A stretch of DNA of 64,000 bases from assembly GCA_900550925.1 (NCBI GenBank), contig URTU01000002.1:18972-82971 (forward strand), written 5' to 3'. This stretch comes from an uncultured Alistipes sp. Lineage in GTDB: Bacteria; Bacteroidota; Bacteroidia; Bacteroidales; Rikenellaceae. Positions 1-8,208 of this stretch are shown here, piece after piece. A program made the translations under genes and the position numbers. The notes under the pieces are model-generated. The model did no database searches, was not told where the DNA came from, and was given only the letters and a program-made list of their open reading frames with translations. Position 1 is the stretch's first letter. The number at the start of each line of letters is the position of its first letter.

Positions 1-212
1 GCCTTGCCGCTCAGGTTCATATATGTCGACGGTTTGAGCAGGATCACCGTCCGGCCGCGATATTTGATTTCGGCCACCGACCCGTAACGCGACGGCGTAA
101 AAACAGCACTGGACGCCTCAGCCAAGGCGTCCAATACTGTGAAACCTATGTTATGACGGGTATGTGCGTATTCCGCACCGATATTACCCAGTCCTACGAT
201 CAGATACTTCAA
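1..212 (-). CDS. pth: Peptidyl-tRNA hydrolase (N-terminal part)
   Basis: Releases tRNA from prematurely terminated peptidyl-tRNA in the cytoplasm. Only the first 70 or so codons are inside the window; the gene runs off the left edge. The translation begins [20 protein letters not shown] and continues through [10 protein letters not shown] and [12 protein letters not shown], which carry the family's GLGNPG-like and HN(I/V)GF motifs and the KP.TYMN.SG block. No ATG lies between the in-frame upstream stop and this block, so I take the TTG at 212 as the start. It follows rplY by about 26 bp on the same strand, a common pth/L25 pairing, and is probably cotranscribed with it. Confidence 0.9.
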   Translation of the reverse strand, partial: MKYLIVGLGNIGAEYAHTRHNIGFTVLDALAEASSAVFTPSRYGSVAEIKYRGRTVILLKPSTYMNLSGK

Positions 213-238
213 TGCGTACGGTTTTTATCTGCCTGCGA

Positions 239-805
239 CTACTTCGCGTCGATACCGCGCGATGCACGGGTTACGCGAACGGCGCATACGGCAGTCGTTG
301 CCGGGGTCAGCAGGGTCAGGTTGTCGAACTTCAGGTCGCCGACGAAGATCGACTTGCCGACACCCAGATTCGTAATGTCGATAACCAGTTCGTCGGGGAG
401 GTTCTCCACCAGACCGCTCACACGGAGCTTACGTTTGCTCAGAACCAGCTTACCACCGGCCTTAACGCCTTCCGAGCTACCGGTCAGACGTACCGGGATA
501 TCGATCGCTACGGCCTTGCCAGGCTGAACGCGATAGAAATCTATATGCAGGATCTGTTCGCGTACGGGGTGGAACTGCACCTCGCGCATTACGCCGGTCT
601 CTTTTCGGCCGTCGATATCGAAATTAACGATATACGAGTTGGGCGAATAGATCAACGGTTTTACATCCTTGGCGTCGATCGTAAAGTGTACGGTCTCGCC
701 GCCGCCATAGATTGCGCAGGGAATCAGACCCTCGCGGCGCGACGACTTGCTGGCTTTCTTGCCGAAAACATCCCGTTTTGCGGCCTTGATTTCAATGGTT
801 TTCAT
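239..805 (-). CDS. rplY: 50S ribosomal protein L25/Ctc family
   Basis: A 188-residue 5S-rRNA-binding ribosomal protein of the long (Ctc) form: an N-terminal L25 beta-barrel (about residues 1-92, starting MKTIEIKAAKRDVFGKKASK) followed by the TL5-type C-terminal domain (about 95-185). The family motif R..G.IP...YG is seen as RREGLIPCAIYGGGE. The ATG at 805 is the first codon of the conserved block. A good Bacteroidetes promoter lies about 80 bp upstream, and pth follows downstream, so this is probably the first gene of a two-gene transcript. Confidence 0.93.
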   Translation of the reverse strand: MKTIEIKAAKRDVFGKKASKSSRREGLIPCAIYGGGETVHFTIDAKDVKPLIYSPNSYIVNFDIDGRKETGVMREVQFHPVREQILHIDFYRVQPGKAVAIDIPVRLTGSSEGVKAGGKLVLSKRKLRVSGLVENLPDELVIDITNLGVGKSIFVGDLKFDNLTLLTPATTAVCAVRVTRASRGIDAK

Positions 806-885
806 AATGTTTGATTAATTTTTGTTTCTCGGGCACCACTCAATGCAACATCTGTACGGATGCATCCCATAAGTGCTTGCGGCCG

Positions 886-916
886 CAAAGGTATGTATTT
901 TTTTTCAATCCGGCAA
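886..916 (-). promoter_or_regulatory. Promoter of rplY-pth
   Basis: Read on the minus strand, TTG (916-914), a 20-bp spacer, then TACCTTTG (893-886). This matches the Bacteroidetes -33/-7 consensus TTG-N19-21-TAnnTTTG. It predicts a start of transcription near 880 and a leader of about 75 nt. Confidence 0.7.
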
Positions 917-1075
917 CTCATCTCCGCCTTTTCACCGTTTTATTGCATTGAGTCTGTTCCGGTTGGGCGGGCAGACTCCGTCCCAGCAACTGGCAGAACA
1001 GCACTGTCTGTTACTCTACAGCATATTCCCACTACCCGGGCGCTTCTAAATCCCCCCCCCTCCACTCGCACACGA

Positions 1076-1603
1076 TCAGCGCCGGTGCGGCAACCGGATA
1101 TTCAAAACCTGTTCCACCTCCACGGCCTCACCGTTGCACTTTGCGGGTATCCACTTGGGCGCCTTGCGCACGGCCCGTACAACACGGCCACGAAGCCGAT
1201 TGTCCGTCGACTCGATCAGGTCGGTCAGCTCGGCCGTACCGTCTCGGCGAATCACATAGCGATATATCACCCGTGCCGGCATCTCATCCTCTCCCCAGTC
1301 GACCTGTTGTTCGATGTAGTGGTTGAACGAAACCGGATCGGCCGGGAACGACGGCGGTGTATCGTATTTCAAGGTCACGACAATAACACCATCCGAAGCC
1401 CGTTGGCCATACCGGGCGATCAGGGCCTCGTCTACAGGCAATTGTTCCGAACTGACGATCTGCGCCGGATCGATCCGCTTCATCTCCTCGCCGCTGTACT
1501 CGCGGCCGTTGACAATATAGATCGGTTCGCCGGCACATGCCTCCGAGACCCGCACCGTAAACATCACCGCAATCAGGGCGATTATGAAACCCAATCTGTT
1601 CAT
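1076..1603 (-). CDS. Secreted TonB-C-terminal-like protein with a plug-like segment
   Basis: 175 aa with an N-terminal signal sequence (MNRLGFIIALIAVMFTVRVS, cleavage probably near residue 24). Residues about 27-80 (IYIVNGREYSGEEMKRIDP ... DGVIVVTLKY) look like the short name-your-residue fold of TonB-dependent receptor plugs. Residues about 95-172 (YRYVIRRDGTAELTDLIEST ... IPAKCNGEAVEVEQVLNIRL) resemble the C-terminal domain of TonB energy transducers. There is no transmembrane anchor or proline-rich spanner, so it is not an ordinary TonB. Its ATG overlaps the rdgB stop (ATGA), implying translational coupling. The exact function is unknown; the domain assignments are by eye. Confidence 0.6.
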   Translation of the reverse strand: MNRLGFIIALIAVMFTVRVSEACAGEPIYIVNGREYSGEEMKRIDPAQIVSSEQLPVDEALIARYGQRASDGVIVVTLKYDTPPSFPADPVSFNHYIEQQVDWGEDEMPARVIYRYVIRRDGTAELTDLIESTDNRLRGRVVRAVRKAPKWIPAKCNGEAVEVEQVLNIRLPHRR

Positions 1604-2259
1604 CGTTTCATTTTAACGGAGAAAAATATTTTTTTATTGTCGGGGCCGTTCTGCACCTCTCTGATTGCTACGGGTTGCGGCCCGTCATCGGAGAGGAAAC
1701 GTGCCAGTTCGGCTACGGCACGTCCACGGTGCGAGATGGCGTTTTTCTCCTCGCGGCTCATCTGGGCAAATGTACGGTCGAAGCCGTCGGGCCGGAATAC
1801 CGGATCATATCCGAATCCCCCTTCGCCGCTCGGCGCCTCAGTGATCACCCCCGAGACACACCCCTCGAACATGGAGACCACGCCGTTCATTATCAGCGCT
1901 ATGGCCGTACGGAAACGGGCCTGCCGGTTCACGACGCCCTCCAGATTACGCAACAACAGCGCCGTATTGGCCGCAAAATCATGGCCGTCGGTGGCATAGC
2001 GCGCCGAATGGACTCCCGGAGCACCTCCCAGAGCCTCAACCTCCAACCCCGTATCGTCGGCAAAACAGTCGAGACCGGTCCGCGAATAGATATACTGAGC
2101 CTTTTGCAGGGCATTGCCTTCGAGTGTATCGGACGTCTCGGGGATCTCCTCCGTAATGCCGCAGTCGCGCGGTGTCAGAAGGGTCCACTCCTCACCCAGA
2201 GCCGCCCGAACTTCATCGAGCTTATGCTGGTTGTTGGTCGCAAAAACTATCTTTCTCAT
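1600..2259 (-). CDS. rdgB: Non-canonical purine NTP pyrophosphatase (RdgB/HAM1)
   Basis: Cytoplasmic house-cleaning enzyme that hydrolyses dITP, ITP and XTP to the monophosphates. 219 aa. Family motifs are present: FATNNQHKLDEV at the N-terminus, FADDTGLEVEALGGAPGVHS around residues 66-85, GFGYDPVF near 150 and SHRGRA near 178. The last 25 or so residues (after ELARFLSDD) extend beyond the usual end of the family and may be ordinary lineage variation. The start ATG at 2259 is preceded by a GGAGGGAG purine run. The next gene starts inside its stop codon. Confidence 0.92.
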   Translation of the reverse strand: MRKIVFATNNQHKLDEVRAALGEEWTLLTPRDCGITEEIPETSDTLEGNALQKAQYIYSRTGLDCFADDTGLEVEALGGAPGVHSARYATDGHDFAANTALLLRNLEGVVNRQARFRTAIALIMNGVVSMFEGCVSGVITEAPSGEGGFGYDPVFRPDGFDRTFAQMSREEKNAISHRGRAVAELARFLSDDGPQPVAIREVQNGPDNKKIFFSVKMKR

Positions 2260-2392
2260 AACTCCCTCCGTTTTTATCGTTTGTTTACCTAAGCGCCGCC
2301 CGCATCCGTTTCAACCAAAACCCATCACCCCTCCCCATACACTCAAAACGGCCATCGGCGGCAGCAACGGCCTAATCCGTACATGCGCACGT

Positions 2393-3232
2393 CTATTTTA
2401 CCACCTCCATCTGTTCGAGCCGGTAGTCGACCGCAATCTTGTCGATGATCGTCTTCACGACCGTATCCATATACGACCCTTCGGTATAGTCGGCCGCGCA
2501 GACATGGTTCACACGGTTGTCGCGGATGAGCGATGCCAACTCCTTCTGCGCCCCCTTCTGCCCGGGGTTATACACGGCAATCGAATGTCCTCCGAAGTTC
2601 TTAACCAGCCGCATGCACGGGATGTCGGTGGTCCCGTCGCCCACGTAGATCATCCGCTTGAAGGGCACCGGCCGCTTGTTCTCCTCGATATACCGGTTCA
2701 CCAGCGTGGCATCGAATACCGATTCGACACCCTTGTTGATCTTGAAAATGAACTGCGTCTTGTTGGTATAATTCACCGCCACGGCCGGCCAGTAGGCTAT
2801 GCCGTCAACATCGTAAAGGAACGAACATGCATAGATATTCCGAAACTCATGGGCAATGCACGTACCCTCGATGATCTCCTTGATACCCGACGAGTTGATG
2901 TAGTGCAGCATCCGCACCCCGCGCTCGGCGGCATAGGCGTTGATCCGGCCGAACCACTCCTTCACACCGTCGTAGAGCGTGATGCGGCGTCCCGACTCCT
3001 GAAATGCCTCGCGCTTGAGCGACAGACCGGTACTGCGGGCCTCCTGAATCATCCGCGCCATGTATGTCAACGTCATGTCGGCATCCTGCGCCCGGGCCAG
3101 TTCGTTCGAATCGTGCCAGAACTCCTTGTTGCTCTTGCCGATGGCCGGAATGAAATCATACTCCTGCATGTTGCCCGGCGCAAGCGTACCGTCGAAATCG
3201 TAGATCAGGGCTGCCGTTACCTTCTGTTCCAT
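2393..3232 (-). CDS. HAD-superfamily hydrolase
   Basis: 279 aa, starting MEQKVTAALIYDFDGTLAPG; the open frame extends upstream but conservation begins here. Motif I is DFDGT (Asp12, Asp14). A late GDG.TD block, YVGDGTTDIPCM, gives the motif IV acidic residues, and SSG in YINSSGIKEI fits motif II. The large cap region (about 20-125) and the NKTQFIFKINKG segment point to the phosphoserine-phosphatase-like branch. The substrate cannot be told from sequence. It is divergent from the nitroreductase gene, with about 100 bp between the start codons. It lies 133 bp upstream of rdgB on the same strand. Confidence 0.85.
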   Translation of the reverse strand: MEQKVTAALIYDFDGTLAPGNMQEYDFIPAIGKSNKEFWHDSNELARAQDADMTLTYMARMIQEARSTGLSLKREAFQESGRRITLYDGVKEWFGRINAYAAERGVRMLHYINSSGIKEIIEGTCIAHEFRNIYACSFLYDVDGIAYWPAVAVNYTNKTQFIFKINKGVESVFDATLVNRYIEENKRPVPFKRMIYVGDGTTDIPCMRLVKNFGGHSIAVYNPGQKGAQKELASLIRDNRVNHVCAADYTEGSYMDTVVKTIIDKIAVDYRLEQMEVVK

Positions 3233-3295
3233 AATGTCTGACAATATAATTGTTGTTCGAATTGGTAAAGGTAAGATTTTTGTTCGAATTTTCAT

Positions 3296-3303
3296 TACAT
3301 TTG
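3296..3303 (+). promoter_or_regulatory. Candidate -7 box of the nitroreductase gene
   Basis: TACATTTG fits TAnnTTTG and lies 32 bp before the ATG at 3336. The nearest upstream TTTG (3279-3282) is only 13 bp away, shorter than the usual 19-21 bp, so only the -7 element is convincing. Confidence 0.4.
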
Positions 3304-3335
3304 CAGACGTATCGAACAAAAAAACAGAGGTAGTT

Positions 3336-3866
3336 ATGGAACTGAAAGAGACGCTGCTCAAACGCCGCAGCATACGCAAATTCGAAAACCGTCCGGTCGA
3401 CCGCCAAACCATCGAGCAACTGCTTGCCGAAACGTTTACGGCACCCTCGTCGCGGAATACACGCTCGTCGCGGTTCATGGTCGTAACCGACCGCCAGAAT
3501 ATGGAACGCATCTCGACTATGCGCGATTACGGAGCCGCATTCATGAAGGATGCTCCGGCAGCGATACTGGTCGCAGGCGATGAATCCGTCACCGACCTGT
3601 GGGTCGACAACGCCTCGATATCCGCAACGATTCTCCAACTGGCTGCCACCGATGCCGGACTTGGCTCATGCTGGGTGCACGTCAACGGCCGTCCGCGCCT
3701 CAAGGCAGAACCCGACGGGCAATCGGCCGAGGAGTACCTGCGGACATTCCTGCCCATTCCGGCGACATGGCGACCATTGTGCTTTATCGCCCTCGGATAT
3801 CCGGCAGCCGAAGTGGCTCCCCACTCGCAAAAAGACGATTCCGACAAGGTGATCTGGGTAGAATAA
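3336..3866 (+). CDS. Nitroreductase-family flavoprotein
   Basis: 176 aa, starting MELKETLLKRRSIRKFENRP, the FMN-phosphate-binding RRS.R.F signature of the nitroreductase fold. Further family features are the TAPSSRNTRSSRF helix, the central DAPAAILVAG strand, LAATDAGLGSCWVH around residue 105 and a C-terminal ALGYPA segment. It probably works as an FMN-dependent NAD(P)H oxidoreductase dimer in the cytoplasm; the substrate is unknown. The open frame extends 34 codons upstream, but the conserved block and the promoter position favour the ATG at 3336. It is monocistronic, with a strong terminator 37 bp downstream. Confidence 0.88.
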   Translation: MELKETLLKRRSIRKFENRPVDRQTIEQLLAETFTAPSSRNTRSSRFMVVTDRQNMERISTMRDYGAAFMKDAPAAILVAGDESVTDLWVDNASISATILQLAATDAGLGSCWVHVNGRPRLKAEPDGQSAEEYLRTFLPIPATWRPLCFIALGYPAAEVAPHSQKDDSDKVIWVE

Positions 3867-3902
3867 CACCCTCTCCAGCAAATAGCAGTAGGCATAAAAG
3901 AA

Positions 3903-3940
3903 AACGGCGACATACCCAAAGGTATGTCGCCGTTATTTAA
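3903..3940 (+). terminator. Rho-independent terminator after the nitroreductase gene
   Basis: A perfect 14-bp stem (3903-3916 with 3921-3934), loop CAAA, followed by a short T-rich stretch. Confidence 0.85.
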
Positions 3941-3985
3941 TTATCCCCCCCAATTTATCCAAATTAAATATCATATAGATTGATT

Positions 3986-4015
3986 TTTGTTTATCAATAA
4001 TTTCTTTTATCTTTG
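3986..4015 (+). promoter_or_regulatory. Promoter of the 4059 secreted-protein gene
   Basis: TTTG at 3986-3989, an 18-bp spacer, then TATCTTTG at 4008-4015, close to the Bacteroidetes consensus. It predicts a leader of about 36 nt. Confidence 0.7.
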
Positions 4016-4058
4016 TAAAAGACAACCATTTAATTTATACCACCTAAACCATACCTAT

Positions 4059-4736
4059 ATGAAACGGCTATTAATACTTATGGCTATTCTGTTCGCAATC
4101 ACAGCGGTCTATGCCCAGGAATTACATCAAATACAACAAAACGATATAACTAAATTTCTTGGAATTCCAATTGACGGGACAAAAGCTGAAATTATCCAAA
4201 AGCTCAAAGCCAAAGGATATACCCCCAATGACATAGATAGCGACGTATTGGAGGGAGAGTTCAATGGCAAAGACGTTTCCATTTATATAGCGACAAACAA
4301 CAATAAGGTATACCGCATTATGGTTATCTATAACACCCCTTCAAGCGAAACAGATATTAAGATTGAATTCAACAATTTGTGTCATCAGTTTGAGAACAAC
4401 AAGAAATATACATCATTAAATGATGATCAAACCATTTCAGAAGATGAAGATATTTCCTACCAGATGAACGTAAATAATAAACGATTCCAAGCCTCCTACT
4501 TTCAGCTTCCTGAAGAATCCACTATTCTACAAATAAAAAATCACTTGCTTTCGCAATACACTGAAGAGCAAATCGCCAACCCTACAGAAGAAATAGCGCT
4601 ATCAATAGCAGATACCGTTCTCAATCTTACTGCCAACAAAAATGTATGGTTTATGATTGTTGAAAGATTTGGCAGCTATTATATTGCCATATTTTACGAC
4701 AACGTTTATAATCAAGCCAAAGGCGAAGATCTATAA
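4059..4736 (+). CDS. Secreted protein of unknown function
   Basis: 225 aa starting MKRLLILMAILFAITAVYAQ, a clear signal peptide with cleavage after AQ. The open frame begins 24 codons earlier, but that start lies inside the promoter. The mature part has LGIPIDGTKAEIIQKLKAKGY near its start and alternates short beta-type and charged segments; I recognise no catalytic motif. The gene is clearly more AT-rich than its neighbours. It has its own promoter and its own terminator, so it is a single-gene unit. It may be a periplasmic protein of the small hypothetical families common in Bacteroides and Alistipes. Confidence 0.75.
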   Translation: MKRLLILMAILFAITAVYAQELHQIQQNDITKFLGIPIDGTKAEIIQKLKAKGYTPNDIDSDVLEGEFNGKDVSIYIATNNNKVYRIMVIYNTPSSETDIKIEFNNLCHQFENNKKYTSLNDDQTISEDEDISYQMNVNNKRFQASYFQLPEESTILQIKNHLLSQYTEEQIANPTEEIALSIADTVLNLTANKNVWFMIVERFGSYYIAIFYDNVYNQAKGEDL

Positions 4737-4753
4737 TCAAGTTAATAATACAT

Positions 4754-4792
4754 ACCAAAAACTCCGGTCATGCATTTACCGGCGTTTTTGGT
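4754..4792. terminator. Bidirectional terminator between convergent genes
   Basis: An inverted repeat (4754-4768 with 4778-4792, one mismatch) begins with a run of A and ends with a run of T, so it can stop the 4059 gene on plus and the phosphopantetheinyl transferase transcript on minus. Confidence 0.8.
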
Positions 4793-4919
4793 TTATAATT
4801 TCAGTATGTAACATCACGACTTTCGGGTCGTAAAACATGCCGAACCACTGTCTTGCCGCTCTCATACGTGACTCCCATCGGCCAACATGTATATTATATC
4901 TGCTTTAACGAAACTCAAT

Positions 4920-5522
4920 TCAGTCGTGAGTTACGGCCATTACGGCTCCGTCGAGCCGTGTCACCGCCACATCATACGCCCGGCCGAAAGCCTCAACCGC
5001 AACGGCTCCGGACTCCAAATCGACCGCCACGATCCGCATGTCCGCCACAAAATCGACACCGCTGCGTCCAAGACATTTATACAGAGCCTCCTTTGCACAC
5101 CAGGCCGCCGCCATGAAAAGCGGATGTTCAGCTCCGGCGAGTGCCATCTCAGCTGCACTCAGATAACGCCGCCGCACCTTTCCGAACGGGCGATCCGTCA
5201 TCTCGACATCGATACCGCAACGCCCCTCGCACACATAGGCCAAAGCCACATAGCCCCGGCAGTGCGACACAGACAGATATCCGCGCATATCTGCAAAAAC
5301 AGGCTCACCGAAACGTGTATATTCCACTTTCAGCTGATCGGACGACAGTCCCCAGGCCTCAGCCTTCGACCGCAGCAACCGTCGCCAGGCCAGCCATTCA
5401 AGCCGCCGTCCGCCCGTCAGCCCATCGGCAAACGCCAGTTCCTGCCGGCTCAATCCCACGGCATACTCTTCGGCCGAACGATCGAGCGGTTCGACTGCTA
5501 TTTCGATGCCGCAGAGGGTCAT
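4920..5522 (-). CDS. 4'-phosphopantetheinyl transferase (Sfp type)
   Basis: Transfers the phosphopantetheine arm of CoA to a carrier-protein serine. 200 aa. The two family motifs are visible: GIDVE (residues 103-107; Asp and Glu for magnesium) and WCAKEALYK (141-149; W..KEA..K). YLSVSHCRGYVALA at about 82-95 is the usual preceding block. Its ATG overlaps the gldE stop codon (ATGA), so translation is coupled. The length is typical of the Sfp group. Whether it serves only fatty-acid ACP or also secondary-metabolite carriers cannot be told; no acpS or synthase gene is near it. Confidence 0.88.
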   Translation of the reverse strand: MTLCGIEIAVEPLDRSAEEYAVGLSRQELAFADGLTGGRRLEWLAWRRLLRSKAEAWGLSSDQLKVEYTRFGEPVFADMRGYLSVSHCRGYVALAYVCEGRCGIDVEMTDRPFGKVRRRYLSAAEMALAGAEHPLFMAAAWCAKEALYKCLGRSGVDFVADMRIVAVDLESGAVAVEAFGRAYDVAVTRLDGAVMAVTHD

Positions 5523-6817
5523 TGTTCCTTTTCAACCTTGATTTTGTCGATGCGGTGGCCTTCGGTCGAAACCACCGTAAGCAGCAGCCCGTGCGTACGG
5601 ACCGTATCGCCTTTACGCAGAAAATCACGCTTTATCTCGAGCATCAGGCCGGCCAGCGTTTCGGCCTCGCCCTTCACGTCCGACAACAGATCCTCCGGCA
5701 GATCCAGAACCCGTTCGAAATCTCCGATATGGGCCTTGCCGTCGAAAACGTAGACATTGTCGCCCACCTTCGTATAGAAGCTTTCGACGCTGTCGTTTTC
5801 GTCGGATATCTCGCCCACGATCTCCTCCAGAATATCCTCAAGCGAAACCAGTCCCATCGTCGAACCGTATTCGTCCACCACGATGGCCATGTGCACCTTG
5901 TTGGCCTGGAACTCCTCAAGCAGGTCGTTGATCTTCTTGTGTTCGGGCACATAGTATGGTTTGCGCAGCAGAGAACTCCAGTTGAAATCATCCCCGTTGT
6001 GTATGTAGGGAATCAGGTCCTTCACATACAGCACACCCTTGATGTTGTCGGCATTCTCCTCGTAGACCGGAATCCGCGAAAAACCCGACCGGATGATCGT
6101 CTGCTTGACATCGGAGTAGCTGTCCGATATATCCAGAGCCACGATATCTACACGCGGTTTCATGATGCTGGCGACCTCCGTATTGACGAAGTTCACAATC
6201 CCCGATAACATCTTACGCTCCTCCTGTGTCTGGTCCGTCGATGCGATGTCAATGACGTTCGAGAGTTCGTCGATCGAGATATTGTCGCGTTTGGTATCGA
6301 GCCGTCGGTTAATGGCATCTCCCGAGCGCACCAGCACGAATGACAACGGTTTGAATACGGTCCGCAGAAACCGCAGCGGATAGGCGGCGAAACGTGCGAA
6401 ACGCATCGGCGACGAATTTGCCAGCACCTTGGGCAGGATCTCGCCGAACAGCAGCAGCAGGAATGTCACGATCACCGTCTTGAAGACGAATGTCCAGGCC
6501 GCCGACGAGCAGACGAATACCATGTCCATGATTCGGGCACTCAGTATTACGATGCAGATATTGACCAGATTGTTGACCACGAGGATCGTAGCCAGGAGGT
6601 TGTCGCTGTGCGACAGGAGGTCGAGCATGACCGAAGCCCGACGTGTCCGCGCCGCCTTTATTTCGCGCAGATGGTGTGGCGAGAGCGAAAAGAAAGCCGT
6701 TTCGGATCCCGACACGAAGGCCGAAATCGACAACAATACCACCAATACGGCCAGCATCGCCACCAGCGAACCGACATCGAACGGTATTACGGATATTACT
6801 TGAAGCGGAGTTATCAA
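5519..6817 (-). CDS. gldE: GldE-like CNNM/CBS membrane protein
   Basis: 432 aa. The N-terminal CNNM (DUF21) domain has several membrane segments (about 13-38, 78-105, 115-150) with FVSGSETAFFSLS and LLLFGEILPK. It is followed by paired CBS domains (about 200-320) and a CorC/HlyC C-terminal domain (about 340-425). This is the arrangement of the GldE/HlyC-CorC family, with a suggested role in ion transport or in the gliding/type IX machinery of Bacteroidetes. There is no ATG at the N-terminus; I use a TTG at 6817. A later ATG at codon 20 would remove the start of the first membrane helix. It sits at the tail of the dcw operon, 46 bp after ftsZ. Confidence 0.85.
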   Translation of the reverse strand: MITPLQVISVIPFDVGSLVAMLAVLVVLLSISAFVSGSETAFFSLSPHHLREIKAARTRRASVMLDLLSHSDNLLATILVVNNLVNICIVILSARIMDMVFVCSSAAWTFVFKTVIVTFLLLLFGEILPKVLANSSPMRFARFAAYPLRFLRTVFKPLSFVLVRSGDAINRRLDTKRDNISIDELSNVIDIASTDQTQEERKMLSGIVNFVNTEVASIMKPRVDIVALDISDSYSDVKQTIIRSGFSRIPVYEENADNIKGVLYVKDLIPYIHNGDDFNWSSLLRKPYYVPEHKKINDLLEEFQANKVHMAIVVDEYGSTMGLVSLEDILEEIVGEISDENDSVESFYTKVGDNVYVFDGKAHIGDFERVLDLPEDLLSDVKGEAETLAGLMLEIKRDFLRKGDTVRTHGLLLTVVSTEGHRIDKIKVEKEQ

Positions 6818-6863
6818 ACTATAAAATATTGGTTCACACTAATGTTCGGGCCGGGCATCCGCA

Positions 6864-8171
6864 TCAGACCGAAAACAACGTACCTCCATTGTTTTTCGGG
6901 GTCTTGTCGCTGTCGCCCGAGTCGATGACCGACTTCGAGGAGCCGGTAGACGTATCGACCACAAACTTTATCTTGCGACGTATGTAGGCTGCCATATTCT
7001 TGCACTTGTCGATATCCGGATAGCGGTTCGAACGGGCCCGCAGCACAGCCGGCTGCTGACGCGACGGCGTCGGACCTCCCTTGCGAAGGTCGATCACGCC
7101 CGGAACGGCTGGCGTAGGCGGCACGATCGGAGGTATCGGATTGGTATTATCCTGCTTGCGGGCATCCTGGCCTGCAGCGTCAAACCCCGTAGCGACAATC
7201 ACTACCTCCAGATCCTCATCCAGATACGGCTTCACACTGTTGCCCCAGATGATATTGGCATCGTGCAGACGGCCGTTCTCATCCGTATATTTGGCATCCG
7301 ACTGTATCACCTCCAGAATCTTGCCCAACTCGCTCCACATCACGCCATCCTTGACGTTTGTACTGATATTGAGCAGTATGTTCTTGGCACCGCGGATACT
7401 GTTATGGTCGAGCAGCGGCGAGCTCAACGAAGCCCGTGCAGCATTCTCGGCGCGGTCCTCACCCTTGGCCCGTCCGACACCCATGTGCGTACGGCCGCTG
7501 TTGTACATCACTCGGCGCACATCGGCAAAGTCGACATTCGTCCGCGGGCTCTTGATCGTGATGATCTCGGCTATACCCTTGGCCGCCGAGGCCAATACGT
7601 CGTCAGCCAGACTGAAGGCCTCGTCAACCGTCAGGCGGCCGCCCATGGCCATGATATTGTCATTGTTGATTATCAGCAGCGAATCGACATTGCCTTTCAG
7701 CTCCTCGATACCGCGCATGGCCTGTTCGTAGCGTATCTGACCTTCGATCTTGAGCGGCGAGGTTACCACTCCGACCGTCAGTATTCCCATTTCGCGGGCA
7801 GCCTTGGCTATGACCGGCGAGGCTCCGGTACCCGTACCGCCTCCCATACCGGCCGTCACGAAGATCATCTTGGTTGAATGGACCTCGAACAGATTCTTGA
7901 TCTGATCCAGGCTTTCGATTGCGGCGCGACGTCCCACGGCCGGATCGTTGCCGGCACCCAGACCGTCGCGGCCCAAACGGACCTTGATCTCTACGGGGCT
8001 GATATCGAGCGCCTGCTGGTCGGTGTTGCACACCATGAAATCGACATCCTTGATGCCCAACTGCCACATATGGTTCACCGCATTGCCGCCGGCACCGCCA
8101 ACTCCGATAACCATGATCATCGGATACGACTGGCGCCGCGTACGAAGCGAATTCAAAACATCGTCACTCAT
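6864..8171 (-). CDS. ftsZ: Cell division protein FtsZ
   Basis: Tubulin-like GTPase that forms the cytokinetic ring. 435 aa. The nucleotide-binding start [14 protein letters not shown] is at 22-35, the tubulin signature GGGTGTG at 110-116, and the synergy-loop region follows near 200-215. After the globular core (about 325) there is a variable linker rich in Pro, Gln and Asp, then a basic-hydrophobic segment ([14 protein letters not shown]) followed by a short acidic tail. The FtsA-binding peptide therefore seems placed before the extreme C-terminus. It is the last classical gene of the dcw operon, 37 bp after ftsA. Confidence 0.97.
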   Translation of the reverse strand: MSDDVLNSLRTRRQSYPMIMVIGVGGAGGNAVNHMWQLGIKDVDFMVCNTDQQALDISPVEIKVRLGRDGLGAGNDPAVGRRAAIESLDQIKNLFEVHSTKMIFVTAGMGGGTGTGASPVIAKAAREMGILTVGVVTSPLKIEGQIRYEQAMRGIEELKGNVDSLLIINNDNIMAMGGRLTVDEAFSLADDVLASAAKGIAEIITIKSPRTNVDFADVRRVMYNSGRTHMGVGRAKGEDRAENAARASLSSPLLDHNSIRGAKNILLNISTNVKDGVMWSELGKILEVIQSDAKYTDENGRLHDANIIWGNSVKPYLDEDLEVVIVATGFDAAGQDARKQDNTNPIPPIVPPTPAVPGVIDLRKGGPTPSRQQPAVLRARSNRYPDIDKCKNMAAYIRRKIKFVVDTSTGSSKSVIDSGDSDKTPKNNGGTLFSV

Positions 8172-8208
8172 AGCTCTTACCTCTTCTCTTATCGACCTTC
8201 CGTTACAA

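Noticed and set aside
1051..1060. Run of nine C as a phase-variable tract
   Set aside because: It lies after the stop codon of the TonB-like gene and not in a promoter or coding region, so no effect can be supported.
4816..4831. Small hairpin ACGAC...GTCGT as terminator
   Set aside because: Only a 5-bp stem without a strong T-run; the better bidirectional terminator is at 4754-4792.
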